Shown here one piece after another: positions 48,126 to 60,787 of a stretch of DNA of 64,000 nt (the first letter of the stretch is position 1; every line of letters starts with the position of its first letter). Location: assembly GCA_017165825.1 (NCBI GenBank), contig CM029366.1, positions 25,507,066 to 25,571,065 on the forward strand, read 5' to 3'. Under the pieces are notes generated by a model, which ran no database searches, was not told where the DNA came from, and saw only the letters and a program-made list of their open reading frames with translations. A program made the position numbers and the translations under genes. This DNA comes from Hepsetus odoe (lineage: Eukaryota; Chordata; Actinopteri; Characiformes; Hepsetidae).

Positions 48126-48332
48126 TGTAACAATTCTGCCAAAAAGAGAATAAAAATGGTTAAAATACCAAGAAAACTCAATTAAGTATCTAAAAAATAA
48201 ATAAACAAAAACCCAAGCAATAGAAAAAGCACCAACAGCAGTACCATTCCAAACTGGAGTGTTAAACAGAAAAGCTAAGCGTCTAAAAATATCCTGTGAA
48301 CAGCTCCAGCCTGTTTTGACCAAATGGAGAAA

Positions 48333-48337
<5 letters not shown>

Positions 48338-48391
<54 letters not shown>

Positions 48392-48461
48392 TGTGTGTGT
48401 GTGTGTGAGTGAGTGAGTGTGTGGGGGGGGGGAGAAAAGAAAAAAAAAAAAAAAAAAAAAG
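48338..48461. repeat. Compound GA/GT/poly-A microsatellite just upstream of the plxnb1 start exon
   Basis: A (GA)n run of ~25 units, then (GT)n, GAGT repeats, a G9 run and a ~19-base poly-A within 125 bases. It lies ~200 bases upstream of the acceptor at 48136. Confidence 0.92.
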
Positions 48462-48479
48462 CAGTTGGTCATCACCTCA

Positions 48480-50484
48480 CCATTTGTTTGGTAATTGTGT
48501 GTTAAAGGGGCATGTCCCCTCTTTAGAGGTCAGCTGCACGGTGTGACACACAAACACATTCAATTAATCAAACATCCTTAAGGGTTCCACCTGGAAGACA
48601 CACAAAACCAGATGAACATTAGAAAACCTCTGCAAAAGATGAAAGGTTACAGAAATTTACTTTAGGCATATTCCAACCATCATTAACAATCAGTAAAACT
48701 GCACAAACCTGTGTGTTCAGCAAGTGTTTGATTACTGCTACAGTTAACAGGTACTGAAGGTATATTTATAGCATACAGTCAAACATGTTAAAAGGTGACG
48801 TCTAGGCTTGTCCCTTTTGTTTGAGTTGTGATGTGATCCTGAGAACAGCAACAAATTTCTACTCACTAATTCAGATCCATCCCTCAATCGCCACCCTTTC
48901 TCTCCTTTCTTATTCGCAGGGCATAGGATTAGCCAGTGCAGTTGGAGCAGGTTTTTAGTGTGCGCGCGTGTGTGCGTGCGTGTCCTCATGAGAATTTGAA
49001 TAAGAGAGTGAGAGATTGAATAGAGCATTTTGTGAATGAGAGAGAGAGAGAGAGAGTGTCCATAGACAGAGTGACCAAGAAAGGGACTTTTCCCAGACTT
49101 GCAGCTCCACTGCTTTAGTGTGTGTATGCGTATATCTAGATCACGGATCATACTTTTCCACAGCATGTTGTGTGAGTTTATATGATTTCCACAGGTGTCC
49201 TGTGTTGTGTGTCTATTTTTGTTGAAGTGTATTTGAAAGTGTGTTTATATTTGTAAAGGAATTTTGTGCTAGGCATTTTGATTCTGGCAAGCTGCCAAAC
49301 ATTCATTCAGCCACTACCAGCGGAAGGATGAAAAGGGAAAAGACTCCACACTCTGATTACCACTGTTATCATTCCCTTAATGACCTTAATCCATATCTGG
49401 CAGTATATCTATAACTTCCGCCACAACAATGTTGCTTTCCTGCAGATAAACAGCCAAGCTTTATTCTTAGTCCCTAATCACACGACACAGTTCAAACATC
49501 AGGCCGTGCTCCCTGATGGACGGCCTTCTGTTTGTAAATGAAGGCTGTTAGAGTGATAAGACAAAAGACAGGCTGGTACAGGTAGCACATAAAGAACAAA
49601 GTCAGGGTTGGGAAGACCGAAAGGGAGAGAGGAAAAGCATGCAGAGCTAATGGAGAGTGCAGTCCCAGTGTAGCACTGGGGGAGGGGTGAGAGGGGTGAA
49701 AGACCCCAGAGAAGGGGGGATGGCAAGACAAATTAAGAGATTAGTGAAAGAAGAGAAATCTGATGGATACAAGGGCACAAGTGAGCCGAACGAAGACCAT
49801 TTGAGAAGAAAATGGTTAAAAAGAAAGTAAAAAGAAGGTGGAAAGTGTGAAGAAAATTAAAACTAAAGACAGAGACAGTGAGAGAGTCAAAGAGAGTGCT
49901 CATAAGAAATTAGGAAGAGAATGGGCTACAGGAACAAATTCGTGTAATGGGATGAAAAAGAGGAGATGGAGAAAACAAAAAAAAAAAAAAGAAGGAGATG
50001 GCAAGAGAGATTTTAGCAGCTGGAACGAACAATGTCTCAAAGTTCCGGAGGGACAGTAAAGACAGGCTTCTCTATGTGGCAGTCCACTTTCTTTTGCTAG
50101 GGGGAATTTTTTCACAAGGGCGCCCATAACTCCGACACGGGTCAAGCAAGATTTGGCAGCCGCCTTGTACAGTTGTCACTTTCAATGACTGCAATAAAAT
50201 CTGGAGTCAGTCGCGCAGTGTTAGTCCAAAAGCAACAGCAGGCAGCAGTCAAGCGGCCCAGTGCTGCGTGTGTAACTGTACTCAGTCTGAAAATGAGCGG
50301 AGAACCAAGGAAGGATAATAAAATAGAAGAGCTCGGGGGTGAAAAGGAGGCAAGTCGAATTAATTATGCATCTATCAACCTTCCGAGTTTGGCCCAATTA
50401 AATTGTCCCAAAAGGCACAAACACATTCAGTCCTGCATCAGCATCTAACAAAGACACTAATCAGCAAACCGCTTTATCTATATA
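48480..50484. other. Upstream or first-intron region of plxnb1, no gene seen
   Basis: About 2 kb with GT and GA repeats near 48958-48982 and 49037-49056, and A/G-rich sequence at 49.74-50.0 kb. Complex, less repetitive stretches at about 49.28-49.47 kb and 50.28-50.46 kb (AATTATGCAT and CCAATTAAATTG cores) look like candidates for conserved non-coding elements. No promoter-like CpG block is present here. Confidence 0.4.
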
Positions 50485-51030
50485 CAGTAGTGTGCAAAAG
50501 TTTTAGGCAGGTGTGAAAAAATACTGTAAACAAAGAATGCTTTCAAAAATTGAAGTGTTCATTTATTTTCATCAATCAACAAAATGCAGTGAATGAACAA
50601 AAGAGAATCTAAATCAAATCAATATTTGGTGTGACCACCCTTTGCCTTCAAAACAGCATCAGTTCTTCTAGGTACACTTGCCCACAGTTTTTGAAGGAAC
50701 TCTGCTGGTAGGTTGTTCCAAACATCTTGGAGAACGAACCACAGATCTTCTGTGGATGTAGGCTTCCTCACATCCTTCTGTCTCTTCATGTAATCCAGAC
50801 ACACTGGATGATGTTGAGATCAGGGCTCTGTGGGGGCCAGAAGAACTGATGCTGGTTTGAAGGTAAAAGGTAGTAACACCAAATATTGATCTGATTTAGA
50901 TTTTTCTTTTGTTCGCTCACTTTGCATTTTGTAAATTGATAAAAATAAACAATCATTATTTATAATTCTGAAAGCATTCTTTGTTTACAGCATTTTTTCC
51001 ACACCCGCCTAAAACTTTTGCACAGTACTG
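50485..51030 (-). mobile_element. Tc1/mariner element, internally deleted, with intact inverted repeats and TA duplication
   Basis: 546 bp bounded by TA at 50483-50484 and 51031-51032. The two ends form a long inverted repeat of ~65 bp: CAGTAGTGTGCAAAAGTTTT at the left and, on the minus strand, CAGTACTGTGCAAAAGTTTT at the right, continuing through AGGCAGGTGTG / AGGCGGGTGTG to ACAAAGAATGCTTTC. Only the C-terminal part of the transposase remains. Confidence 0.93.
50619..50810 (-). pseudogene. C-terminal fragment of a Tc1-family transposase
   Basis: The open frame 'RKPTSTEDLWFVLQDVWNNL' ... 'VPRRTDAVLKAKGGHTKY' is the typical C-terminal tail of Tc1-like fish transposases. The DNA-binding and most of the catalytic part are missing, so the copy could move only with enzyme made elsewhere. 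Confidence 0.88.
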
Positions 51031-51039
51031 TATATATAA

Positions 51040-51072
<33 letters not shown>

Positions 51073-51076
<4 letters not shown>

Positions 51077-51772
51077 GGTGCCTTGACTTACGAGCTTAAT
51101 TTGTTCGGTGACGGAGCTCGTAACTCAAATTACTCATATGTCAAGTCAATTTTCCCCATTGAAATGAATTGAAATGCCATTAATCAGTTCCGGACCCTCA
51201 AAAATAACACCGCATCTATTGTTACATATTTTTAAATAAATAAAATGTGCTTATAAATAACGAATATTGTATAAATACACAATACAATAGAATGTACTGC
51301 AATAAAATGGTTTTATTAAGTATAATGTACAGCATTTGCCTCGGAGATCTGACAACTTAGGCTGAACTGAATAACTGAATCTTATTCGCTGATTTTTGCC
51401 CGTTTTGCTTTCCTCACTTTCATGTGCGGGTTTCCGATAAAAACCCGTCCAATGAGGTCTGTTACAGATGTGCAGATTGTAGAAGTGCTGCGCTCGTACT
51501 ACTTTGCCAAGTTGACTACATGCACGTCTTGGTCATGTTATCGTTAATTTCATTAATTATGCACAACACTGACACTTCCACTTCCACTGCGAGCAAACCA
51601 CTTAAAGTGAACGAGTGAGACACGGGATGCTGTTCACTGCGCCATCTAGCGATCGGTCTCTGAAGCTGGCTCGTAACACAAGTTTTAGCTCTCAACTCAA
51701 AACAAAAAAAAACGGCTGAGAGACGGCTCGACGGCTTGTTAGTTGGGACACTCGTAAGTCAAGGTACCACTG
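51073..51772. mobile_element. Second DNA-transposon-like element with CAGTGGTRCCTTGACTTACGAG termini
   Basis: 700 bp with imperfect terminal inverted repeats: CAGTGGTGCCTTGACTTACG at the left, and CAGTGGTACCTTGACTTACG on the minus strand at the right. Inside the left end, GAGCTCGTAACTCAAATTAC and nearby TACTCATATGTCAAGTCAAT are further partial repeats of the terminal sequence. The ends resemble mariner/Tigger-type non-autonomous elements. The left end follows a (CA)n run, so its duplicated target base pair is not clear; the right end is followed by TA. The 64-codon frame inside shows no recognised transposase motif. Confidence 0.75.
51639..51652 (-). promoter_or_regulatory. CTCF-like motif inside the 51-kb element
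   Basis: On the minus strand TCGCTAGATGGCGC agrees with the CTCF core at 12 of 14 positions. It lies near the right end of the mobile element. Weak to moderate support. Confidence 0.3.
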
Positions 51773-52605
51773 TATGAATTTTTAAAACATAATAAAAGAA
51801 AGCAAGAAGAATGAAAAGTATCTAAACACAAGAACAAGAGCATTTCAAGTAGGTCATAACTATGAGACAGATTTTTAATAATAAAATTATGATCATTTCA
51901 TTCACAGAGCACTTTGTAGGGTACTCTGAAACTTTAAATAAATTAAAATAATCACAAAAAACTAAGATGAAGAGCTGCTGGGGGGGGGGGTTCTTTGCAA
52001 ACACTTGGTCAAAGGATCAGACTCTAATTCTTCACTTTAAATTTACAGTAATTTATCAAGTACTAAAACCACTAACTAGATAAGAAAATACACTGTAAAC
52101 TACTGTATCATGGTCTGTTCACTTCTGTACAGTGTAAGGCAACATTAGCTAGCACCCAACCCCCCCCACACACACACCGTGTGTTCTTGCCGAAAGGAGC
52201 TGTGATTTGATTGTACCTGTACTTTCTTCCCCTGCCACACATTAAGGGGAGGAAATGGAAGGTTCTAATCACTTTATTCCCCCCCTAAACTTTCCTTCTC
52301 TCTCTTCATCCAGGGAGAATTTCTTTGCCATTAACTAATACTGGCTTTCAAGAAAAATGAGGTGGGGTAAGTGGAAAAAACAGGTTCTCTCATTCAGAAA
52401 GTTAATCTGCAGTACAAAACCAATTCCAAGAAACGTATTACACAAGACTGAACTTGGATCTGAGGGAGTGTTCCACATAAACTTTAACCAACTGAGCTCT
52501 AGTGGTATAATTGGACTGTGTGTGTGTGTACACCTAAGCAGGTCAGTCAAACAAAGAGTAGCTTTTCAGTTCAGTAAAATCAGAGTTTCTAATTTGTACT
52601 AATTC

Positions 52606-52641
<36 letters not shown>

Positions 52642-53370
52642 ACGTGTTAGGACAAACAAGGTTGTGTGCATGTGTACAAGAGAAGTGGACAGAGACCGTA
52701 TCCTGTGTAAGACCTGACGAAATTTGACTAATGACTAGAAAATGTGCTGTGGCTGCAAGTGTGTGTCTGTTTTCAGGGGGTTCCGGGAGGGCGAGTGGAT
52801 GTTAATTACAGAATTTAGTCAGAACACTCCCTCCCTCTCTATACTGACCCACCAGCTCCCTCATTACAGCACTGTTTAGACAAATGACACAATGACATTC
52901 CTGCTCTTTAATTAGTGAGAGCCTGAGTAACACAGACACACATGCACTCAGACATTGCCTATGTATACTGTAGGAGCCAGAGAGGGGAGGACAATGAGCC
53001 ATTACTAACAGGATGAAACACACACACAGAAAGTTTGCAGCTATCATGCATAATGTGTATCCATCATTTATCATACATATGTGTGTTTATATACAAGGCT
53101 TTTAGAGCCCTGATATTTAAAGCCACTGAAACACAAGCGTGAAAGTGTGTGGGAGAGCAAGTCATGCACACAAGCCTTAATCAAGCTTAAGAGTCCAAAA
53201 TACATACAAATAAGTCAAACAGAAAAATAAATGCTGATTCTGGACACAAAAAAGTTTGGACGTTGTGTTTGTTGAAAACCATTATGAGTTATGTATGATA
53301 TTCTGTTTAACATAACAGCTATTGTTAACCAATTAAAAAGGACATGAGTAATCGGTACCTGGAAGAAACT
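51773..53370. other. Non-coding region with poly-A and candidate regulatory block
   Basis: Contains a ~31-base poly-A at 52609-52640, short G and C runs and no coding exon. The part at about 52.80-52.99 kb is complex sequence with several homeodomain-type cores (GTTAATTACA, TTTAATTAGT) and may be an enhancer. Confidence 0.4.
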
Positions 53371-53439
53371 TGGGACTCCTCACTGATCCTGGAGTCTAAA
53401 ACCTAACTAACTTTGTACTGTTAGTATACCCAAGGGGGT

Positions 53440-53630
53440 TGGGTAGCCGGTTGACCTTGGACCCTCAGAGGTTTTTTTCTCCACATAGTGGAGTTTTTGG
53501 TTCCTCTCCTCGTAGTCGTCCGGCTTTAACATCTATTACTGTAACCTGTTCCATCATCGACCATCAATGTAAAGTGCCTTGGGGCAACTTTGTTGTAAAA
53601 GGCGCTATACAAGAATAAATTGAATTGGTA
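53440..53630 (+). mobile_element. 3'UTR end of an L2/CR1-type LINE
   Basis: The plus strand ends with GTAAAGTGCCTTGGGGCAAC, then GTTGTAAAAGGCGCTATACA and AATAAATTGAATTG, the typical 3' end of fish L2-like LINEs. Upstream is the 'GTTTTTTTCTCC..TGGTTCCTCTCC' segment also common in these. No coding part remains. The left limit is uncertain. Confidence 0.82.
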
Positions 53631-53638
53631 GGAACCAA

Positions 53639-54112
53639 AATTTACAGCATTTAGCTGACGCTCTTATCCAGAGTGACTTGCATCTCTTAACTACAGGGAC
53701 AGTCTCCCTGGAGGAACTTGGGGTTAAGGTTAAGGGTCTTGCTCAGGAACACAAGGATGGTAGTGCTGGAGGTGGGATTCAAACCTGCGACCTGTAGTCT
53801 GGGGCAGCGGTGGTCTAGTGGTTAGGGAGCGGGCCCTGGATAAGAAGATTGTGGGTTCAACTGCCTCACCTGTAGGTTGCCCTGAGGTACCCTTGAGCAA
53901 GTCACTACTCCCCGAGCGCTTCAATAGCTGCCCCCTGTCTTTAGTGTTTAATATATGCTGCTGCACGTGTGTGTATGGGTGAAACGCAGAGGTTGAATTT
54001 CATTGTGTTGCGCTGTGCTGCGTTTCACAATGACACGGGTAGTCACTTTCACTTGGTTTTGTTTTCGACCCACTTTCACTGTAGTCGAGCTTCCTACCAC
54101 AAGACCACCAGA
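53639..54112 (-). mobile_element. tRNA-derived SINE, family B, split by a family-A SINE
   Basis: The minus-strand family-B tail, body and B box occupy 53639-53799. Its A-box head (TGGTGGTCTTGTGGTAGGAA) reappears at 54087-54112. The 53800-54078 interval between is a family-A SINE in the opposite orientation. An 8-bp duplication CTGTAGTC (53792-53799 and 54079-54086) marks the insertion. Confidence 0.9.
53800..54078 (+). mobile_element. tRNA-derived SINE, family A (copy 4), inserted in a family-B SINE
   Basis: Begins GGGGCAGCGGTGGTCTAGTG at 53801, has a family-A body with CCTGAGGTACCCTTGAGCAA, and a tail ending in CACTTTCA repeats. It is bounded by the CTGTAGTC target-site duplication of the host SINE. 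Confidence 0.9.
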
Positions 54113-54625
54113 TCAGTGAAGAAAACGGATCATATTTAGAAGAATCAGGAGTGGATGGTACACAGTTTAAACAACAAAGGACATTTTTAATTCTTCTACT
54201 CATCCCTTACACTAAAATACACAGCAAGACAAACAGCTTTCACATGCATTTTTCTGCCACACAATTAAAAAAATATGCAAGTATTCACATGCACAAAGTT
54301 CTAATTCATAAAGTTCATCAGATTAGAAAAATACTTAATAGCATAGTCAATGTCATGCTGCGGAGTATATAAAATAAATATAAAAACAGTGTCTGAATCA
54401 TGTTCAACTGCATCAGCTCAGATTAAGTGATTATGTTTAGAGGTGTTTGCTTGAGAGTAATACGTATCACGACACTGCTATAGTGTTTAACTTGGCCCAG
54501 TAATAGAAGTCTGCCTATCAGCTTCTGACTTTATTTTTAGCCAATTCCAACAAAGGCCTCCACACATGCTCATAACACACACACACACACACACACACCT
54601 GATAATCCAGAGTGTGTTGGAGACC

Positions 54626-54664
<39 letters not shown>

Positions 54665-55222
54665 AAAGTGAGAAAGAGACATGACGAAAAAAAGAAAGAA
54701 AGAGAGACAAATGTGTCTAAATGTGTCTTTCAGTTGTGTCCTTTTTTGTGTCTTCAGCAGTGTTGCTTGATGACCTCTTCTACCACAGCTGTAAAGGTGC
54801 TGCAGCAGAGTGGGAATTTTCAATCACATAAACATGTATTTCATCTCCAGCCAGAAAGCCATCTTACTGCCAGCCCCATCATTTATGCAGCAAACACAAC
54901 TGTCCACCTGCATCCTTCAAAGCTCCAGCTGAACTCGGGGGCTAAAAACAGACATATCTACCCTGCTGTCTAGCCATAATTGGTCTTTTCCTGACCACAG
55001 TGGGGGACAGGTTGAGGGAGGGCATATAACCGGAGTGTCTAATTAAAAGAGAGGAACATGCTCTCATGTAGGCTCAGACTAGACTTTCTGGGTGGTTTGT
55101 GAGACAAATACTGCTACTGGACTGTTAAAGGATCAGTGCTGGGAGTGAACACAGGAATCTTTGCCTGCTCAGACACTGTATGGTCAACACACGTGCACAC
55201 ACTTGCATGCTCACACTTGCAT

Positions 55223-55261
<39 letters not shown>

Positions 55262-56560
55262 AAAATGCTTATTCACTTATTTTTTAAACATTTAACTTTG
55301 ACAGTAGCTCAGTAAAACAATAAGAACTAACTAAACCAAAGTGACTGCGATTTCTTTTGGGGCCTGTCGTGAACTCTTTCCCTTTTGGATTCTTTATGCT
55401 TTTTGCTTCATCATATCCATAATCTGTGCAACAAAACTAAAGCACAGTATTCTCCAGCACGTTTGAGAAGTTTTTTGTCATTTAATCAGTGGCATGTAGC
55501 AGCAATGTGGTCACATATTGAAAACTTCAATATCTCAATATTGGGAATTGCCTGCTGAGATTCTCCTGAGCTTTTATTTCAAAGAGAAGTTAAGAACATA
55601 ATTTTGTTTTAAAAGGCTTATCTTTATATTAAACACGCTTATACCTAGTTCACATTCTGTGTTTGTGTTCTCCATGAATCACAAATAATAAAGTGGGTTA
55701 GTATGATGCACCGTATTTAATCCTAAGCAGGACAGTTTGATTTGACGGCGGAGTTGTCAATGTAAAGGTGCTGTGGTACCCACACAGTGCAACAGGAAAG
55801 GAACATAGAAAATAAAAAGGCCTAAAAGTTGTTTTAGTGAAAGTTCTGTGAAATGCATGAGCATTTGCTGAAATCTAGAAATCTAAATTGGAGTTGATGA
55901 GCAAACGGCATGGAGAGGGAAAGAAGTACTGCTTGAGCTTAATATTAAAACAAAAACTCTAGTAGGACAGAAAAGCTAAGGTTAAGGTGCAAATGCTGGT
56001 CTGCATGGAGAACCTCCCAACATGCATGCGCTTGCACACACTGATACACATGCCTGAGTATGAAAGGAGTGCATTGTTCACCTGGTTGTGGGGTTTGATA
56101 ATAGGTGGATATAGTATAGGCCCTTAAAAGCAGGCGGCTTTGCATTACTCCAGCCATTCATAACGTGCTCTGTCCCTGTCTGTCTCTGCCAAAGTCTCTC
56201 AGCCTGATCTCTGCGTACATGGTGCAGAGCGTGGGAAACTCCGGGTACCTGATGGCCCTAAACTATGTGTAGATAATGGATAGTACATTTGTTTCTTCTA
56301 ATAATATTTAAATGATTTGTTTTACCCCATTATAAAATCATACTCCGTCAACAATTTCATTCACATACATCTTGTTAATCAGATGCAACTAAATCTTCTG
56401 CAACTCACTTCATGACAGCACACGTTTACAGCCATAATCTCATTTCAATTGCAGTCGATTGTTGTGGTGTTAAGAAATTTCCAGGTAGAAATGTAAAATG
56501 TAGGGCCTCCAAATTCCAAACTACAAGAGTTTTTGCTGCATTTTGATTTCCGCTCATCTG
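54113..56560. other. Non-coding region with CA/GA repeats
   Basis: Holds (CA)n at 54577-54598, (GA)n at 54629-54661 and (CA)n at ~55224-55258. A complex block at about 54.72-55.05 kb (containing CCCCATCATTTATGCAGCA and GTGTCTAATTAAAAG) stands out as a possible conserved non-coding element. No coding exon is seen. Confidence 0.4.
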
Positions 56561-56562
56561 TG

Positions 56563-56610
56563 CTGGTGGCATGGTGGTGCAGTGGCTTGGCTGTCACCTC
56601 ACAGCAAGAC
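56563..56610 (+). mobile_element. Head fragment of a DANA/HE1-like SINE
   Basis: GGCATGGTGGTGCAGTGGCT followed by TGTCACCTCACAGCAAGAC resembles the tRNA-like head of the DANA/HE1 SINEs of cyprinid and other fish (..GGTGGCACGGTGGTGCAGTGG..CGCCTCACAGCAAGAAGG). Only ~50 bases remain. Confidence 0.6.
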
Positions 56611-56977
56611 AATACTAATAAATGTTCCTACTTTTGGTAGTGCTTTAAATCCAGTCACCTGTAGTGGTAGAAAAATAGATTTTTTCCCCTCTTAACAAAA
56701 TTTGACTCATTAAAGAATAAAAATGACGTAAAAATGATCAATAGATAAAAAGCAGTCAGGCAAAATTTGACTGTAGTTTGGCTATAAGAATAACTGGAAT
56801 TTGCCAAAAATTATTGCTTCACATATTTATATAGTTGCACTTATTTGATTTTACTCCTGTGACTTGCTGTTGCATAAAACAATGTGAGCAGTTCCTTACT
56901 TTGCCCTTTTCAGTATATTATACATTTTCATTATACATATGGCATATTCTACCAACACTGTGATAATTACATTTGAT

Positions 56978-57180
56978 AGGGGTGGTGTTGGTCTAGTAAT
57001 ATGATACTTGTATGTGACTTGTGTAAGAGGTTGCAGGTTCAAATCCTATCTCTAGCAATATCACTACTGGATTCCTGAGAAAGACTCTCAACCCCTAGTT
57101 GCTTCACAGAGACTGCCCTTAGGAAATGAAAGTCACTCTGGACAAGAGTGGCAACTAAATGCCATAAATGCAAATAAAAT
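56978..57180 (+). mobile_element. tRNA-derived SINE, family B (older copy)
   Basis: AGGGGTGGTGTTGGTCTAGT head, B box GGTTCAAATCC, 'CCTGAGAAAGACTCTCAACC' body and the ACTAAATGCCATAAATGCAA tail. It is more diverged from the family than the 43.2-kb copy. Confidence 0.82.
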
Positions 57181-57263
57181 GAAAACAGGCATCATGATGG
57201 AAAATGTTCAAACTGTCCCATCCCTAATGGGAATTTCCAGTATAACACTAGCCATACATGTGT

Positions 57264-57315
<52 letters not shown>

Positions 57316-57516
57316 CAAAAATGGTAGTGACAGAGTGAAATTTGAGGAAAGAAATAATCATGTTTGTATCAAGTAACAAACAAAGCAAAGCTTTCAATAA
57401 TCCCAAAGATGACCAATGGGAGAAAAGTATATCATCTCTAAAATGACCAACGGGAAACAAAGTGAATAAACGGAGGCCTGGAACAGAGAAGGAATGAACT
57501 TTGGATTGTTGGCCCC

Positions 57517-57549
<33 letters not shown>

Positions 57550-58158
57550 TGCATGGCATCCATGTCTCCCTGCTGAAACTATAGCCTGCATATGCCATCC
57601 TGGGCTGTTGAATTATGTGCGCATTAATGGTAAGAATGCATAACAGTTCCTGCCACAGTGCTGGAAAATATGAGCAAGGAACCGTGTCAGACCATGGTAG
57701 ACTCTGGCCCATGAGTCAGGTCAATACCACTGTACTGCACTCATATTACACCACCTCATGTCAATATGTCATCAGAAAGAGTGTTTCTATAGGCATACTG
57801 TATTTCATGTTCAGTACACGGCTAAGTACCTCTAGGGAATTATCCTGCTGTATTTTATTTATTTAAACAAAAAGACACAGAAGACTCTTAAAAGGGACAT
57901 AATAATCCTGCAATTATTAAAACAGACCCTACACAGCTTGTAAGTGCGATCACGTTCGATGTAATAACTGTATGCATATTCAGGAATTTCCATATGAGAG
58001 AGAGCAAGAGAGCGAGTGAGATTTAATTTAAATACCCAGAAAACCCAGTGGTTTTCTGCCTGAATGGAGGCCTAAATTTAATCTAATGTATATAATTACA
58101 CCTCACACAAAGCACCACAACACACACACCTATATTTTAAAGGTCTTACATTGTGTTT

Positions 58159-58204
<46 letters not shown>

Positions 58205-60478
58205 ACACGCTCAGGAATGAACATTACCTGAAGACACAGTGTTACACTGTGTGGAGATTCTGTAGCTCATGAATTTTGGGAATTCCCTCAGAAGTCTTTT
58301 GCATTACCACTGCTCTACTTCTTTGCTAGGAAAACAACACACACCTAGATAGTTCACTTCACCAGAAGCACAAATGAAATAAAAATAAAAGGACTTCACT
58401 ATTAGATGAATAGTTGACCATGTAAATGAATATATAAATACACAAAACAAATATTTTGTTTTTCCAGTAAAAAATCTTGGTATACATTGTACAATCTAAG
58501 TTAACGGTCTTGCTCCATGTTACAATAAACATGCATTAAAAATAGATCAAATATATTGCACTCAGGAGACAAGAGCAGGCTTAACTGATTTTGTCCAAAA
58601 ATATACAGACCCAGTGGCATACATGCCTAGCGCACAGTTATGGACACTAAAATGCACAGTATATCACTTTTCAGTAATTCTCCCTCACACACACACTCTC
58701 ACACACAGATATCTGGTCTTGCACTCTGCCAGACTCACTTGGGGTCACATCACTCTCACATTTCACTTCCGATGACAAAGTGGGAGAAAGCGGAGGTGGA
58801 AAAACAAATTAACGCAGCGCACAAGTGGCAGCACATCATTTACTGAGAGAAACAAGCTAATGTGCTGCAGTCCATTAGCCAAGCAAAAATTTGGCCTTTT
58901 TTTCCAGCAGTAAGAAGCAGCAAACCACACACTGACTACAAGCTATCACTCACTGTTTACAGATTAACTTCACAGACCCAGTTCTAACTGCAGCAACAAT
59001 GGGATAATATTCTGCATCTGCAAATATTTCATCTGGGGATTGAACCGAAATTATATACATTGTTATGCAGGAACTACTTTTAGTGTACCTTTAATATTTC
59101 ATGTTAACATTCACATTTAGTTTAATAAAAGCAATATAATTATATTCCTATAGTAATTCTAAATATTTCAGGGGTTGCACATGAACCAAAAAACTGCCAC
59201 AATAAAGAATATGATGAATTAACGAGAATTAAGTATTTACATTTGAATTTATTGCAGAGGCAACATTCTTTAATTTTAGTAGTAGAGTACCAAACTGCGC
59301 ACTACATTAACCCAAATGGGTAAAGCATGATATATTTTGGTAAAGATGGAAATGTAGTGGTCAATCTTACAGTTTTATAGTTAAGCACAGGGGCTAAAAC
59401 ATGTTTTTTGTTCTAAGTCATACTTCTGCCATATGCAAATTAAGAGATTCTAACAAAGCAGTATACAAAAACATTGGGTTTTCCACCTGGGAAATGGAGA
59501 AACTGTTAGCAACGTTTAGATGTTGAGGTTCCTCTAAAACATGTAAACTGCGATGCTGAGTTCGGATCAAAGTGTTCTGAACATGCTAGTGCACATCCCT
59601 AATTCTCCAGCAGGGTGGGAGGAATCTAAATCTACACTTTGACGTCCATAAATTTACCCTGAAGAGCAGACAAAGGGAAAGAGAGATGGAGAGAAAATCC
59701 AAGGCAAGCAGGATTATGATTCATTATAGACTGTAGTCAGAGGAACAACTGATAGCCAAATCCATTTCTGGCATGTTTAAAAAATATATAATCCACCAAG
59801 AACTGCAGATGTGATCCTTTTTCCATAGAAACTCAGATTAGTTTTCAGTACTCCTCAGTGCCCTCACTGACCAAAAAGTCACCATTTTTCTTTGGCATTT
59901 TTAAGCAATAAAACATTAGAGAGAACACATTATAACCAAGAAATGATTTGGTTGAAGGCATAAATCATAGGCAAGCGGTGTGATAACATGCAACCTCGAA
60001 AGATTGAGCCACAGAGAAAGAGCAAGACAGAGAGAGCCGTACATCATGTCTGTACTGAACACCTGAAGGCTCTTTTTTCTAAGATGTAAGATGTCAGGAA
60101 TTCCTGGAGCTGTTCGACATGGAGGTAAGACCAAGGAACCAACCTGAGGAAACATACACACAGACAGACACACCAGACAGCCTGGAGCTCACACACACAC
60201 CTTTCACTGCCCTGAGGGTGTGTGTCTGAGTGAATGTGCACATTCTCATGACCCTGTAGCTTTAGTTTCACTGTCTGCCATTCCCACACACACTGCTGGA
60301 GTCAAAACCAGTGACCAGACAATTTACACATGACTTCACTCACTACATTTACACAGGCACCACATGTAGCTGTAGCAGTGCAAGTATGAGATCGGTCTTA
60401 TGAACTCCTACAGTGGAAACTTGTCACTGATCTCTTGCACAAACAAAAACTTTGGATAAACACGATAAGCTTATTAAC

Positions 60479-60534
<56 letters not shown>

Positions 60535-60740
60535 AGAAGAAAACATGCACCTTCAGAAACAGAACGATTTGTGCTCAGATCTTTAGGCAACAGACCCAAC
60601 TTTGTAAGTATCTACCAATCTCATACCTCTTTCAGAAACACACGCACCCCTCTTGAATGCATGAAGGCCCAGACATTTCAGAGACTCCACTCTTACAGAT
60701 GAAAACACCCAACAGGAAAAAAGGCTAAAGCATTCCCCTC

Positions 60741-60787
<47 letters not shown>

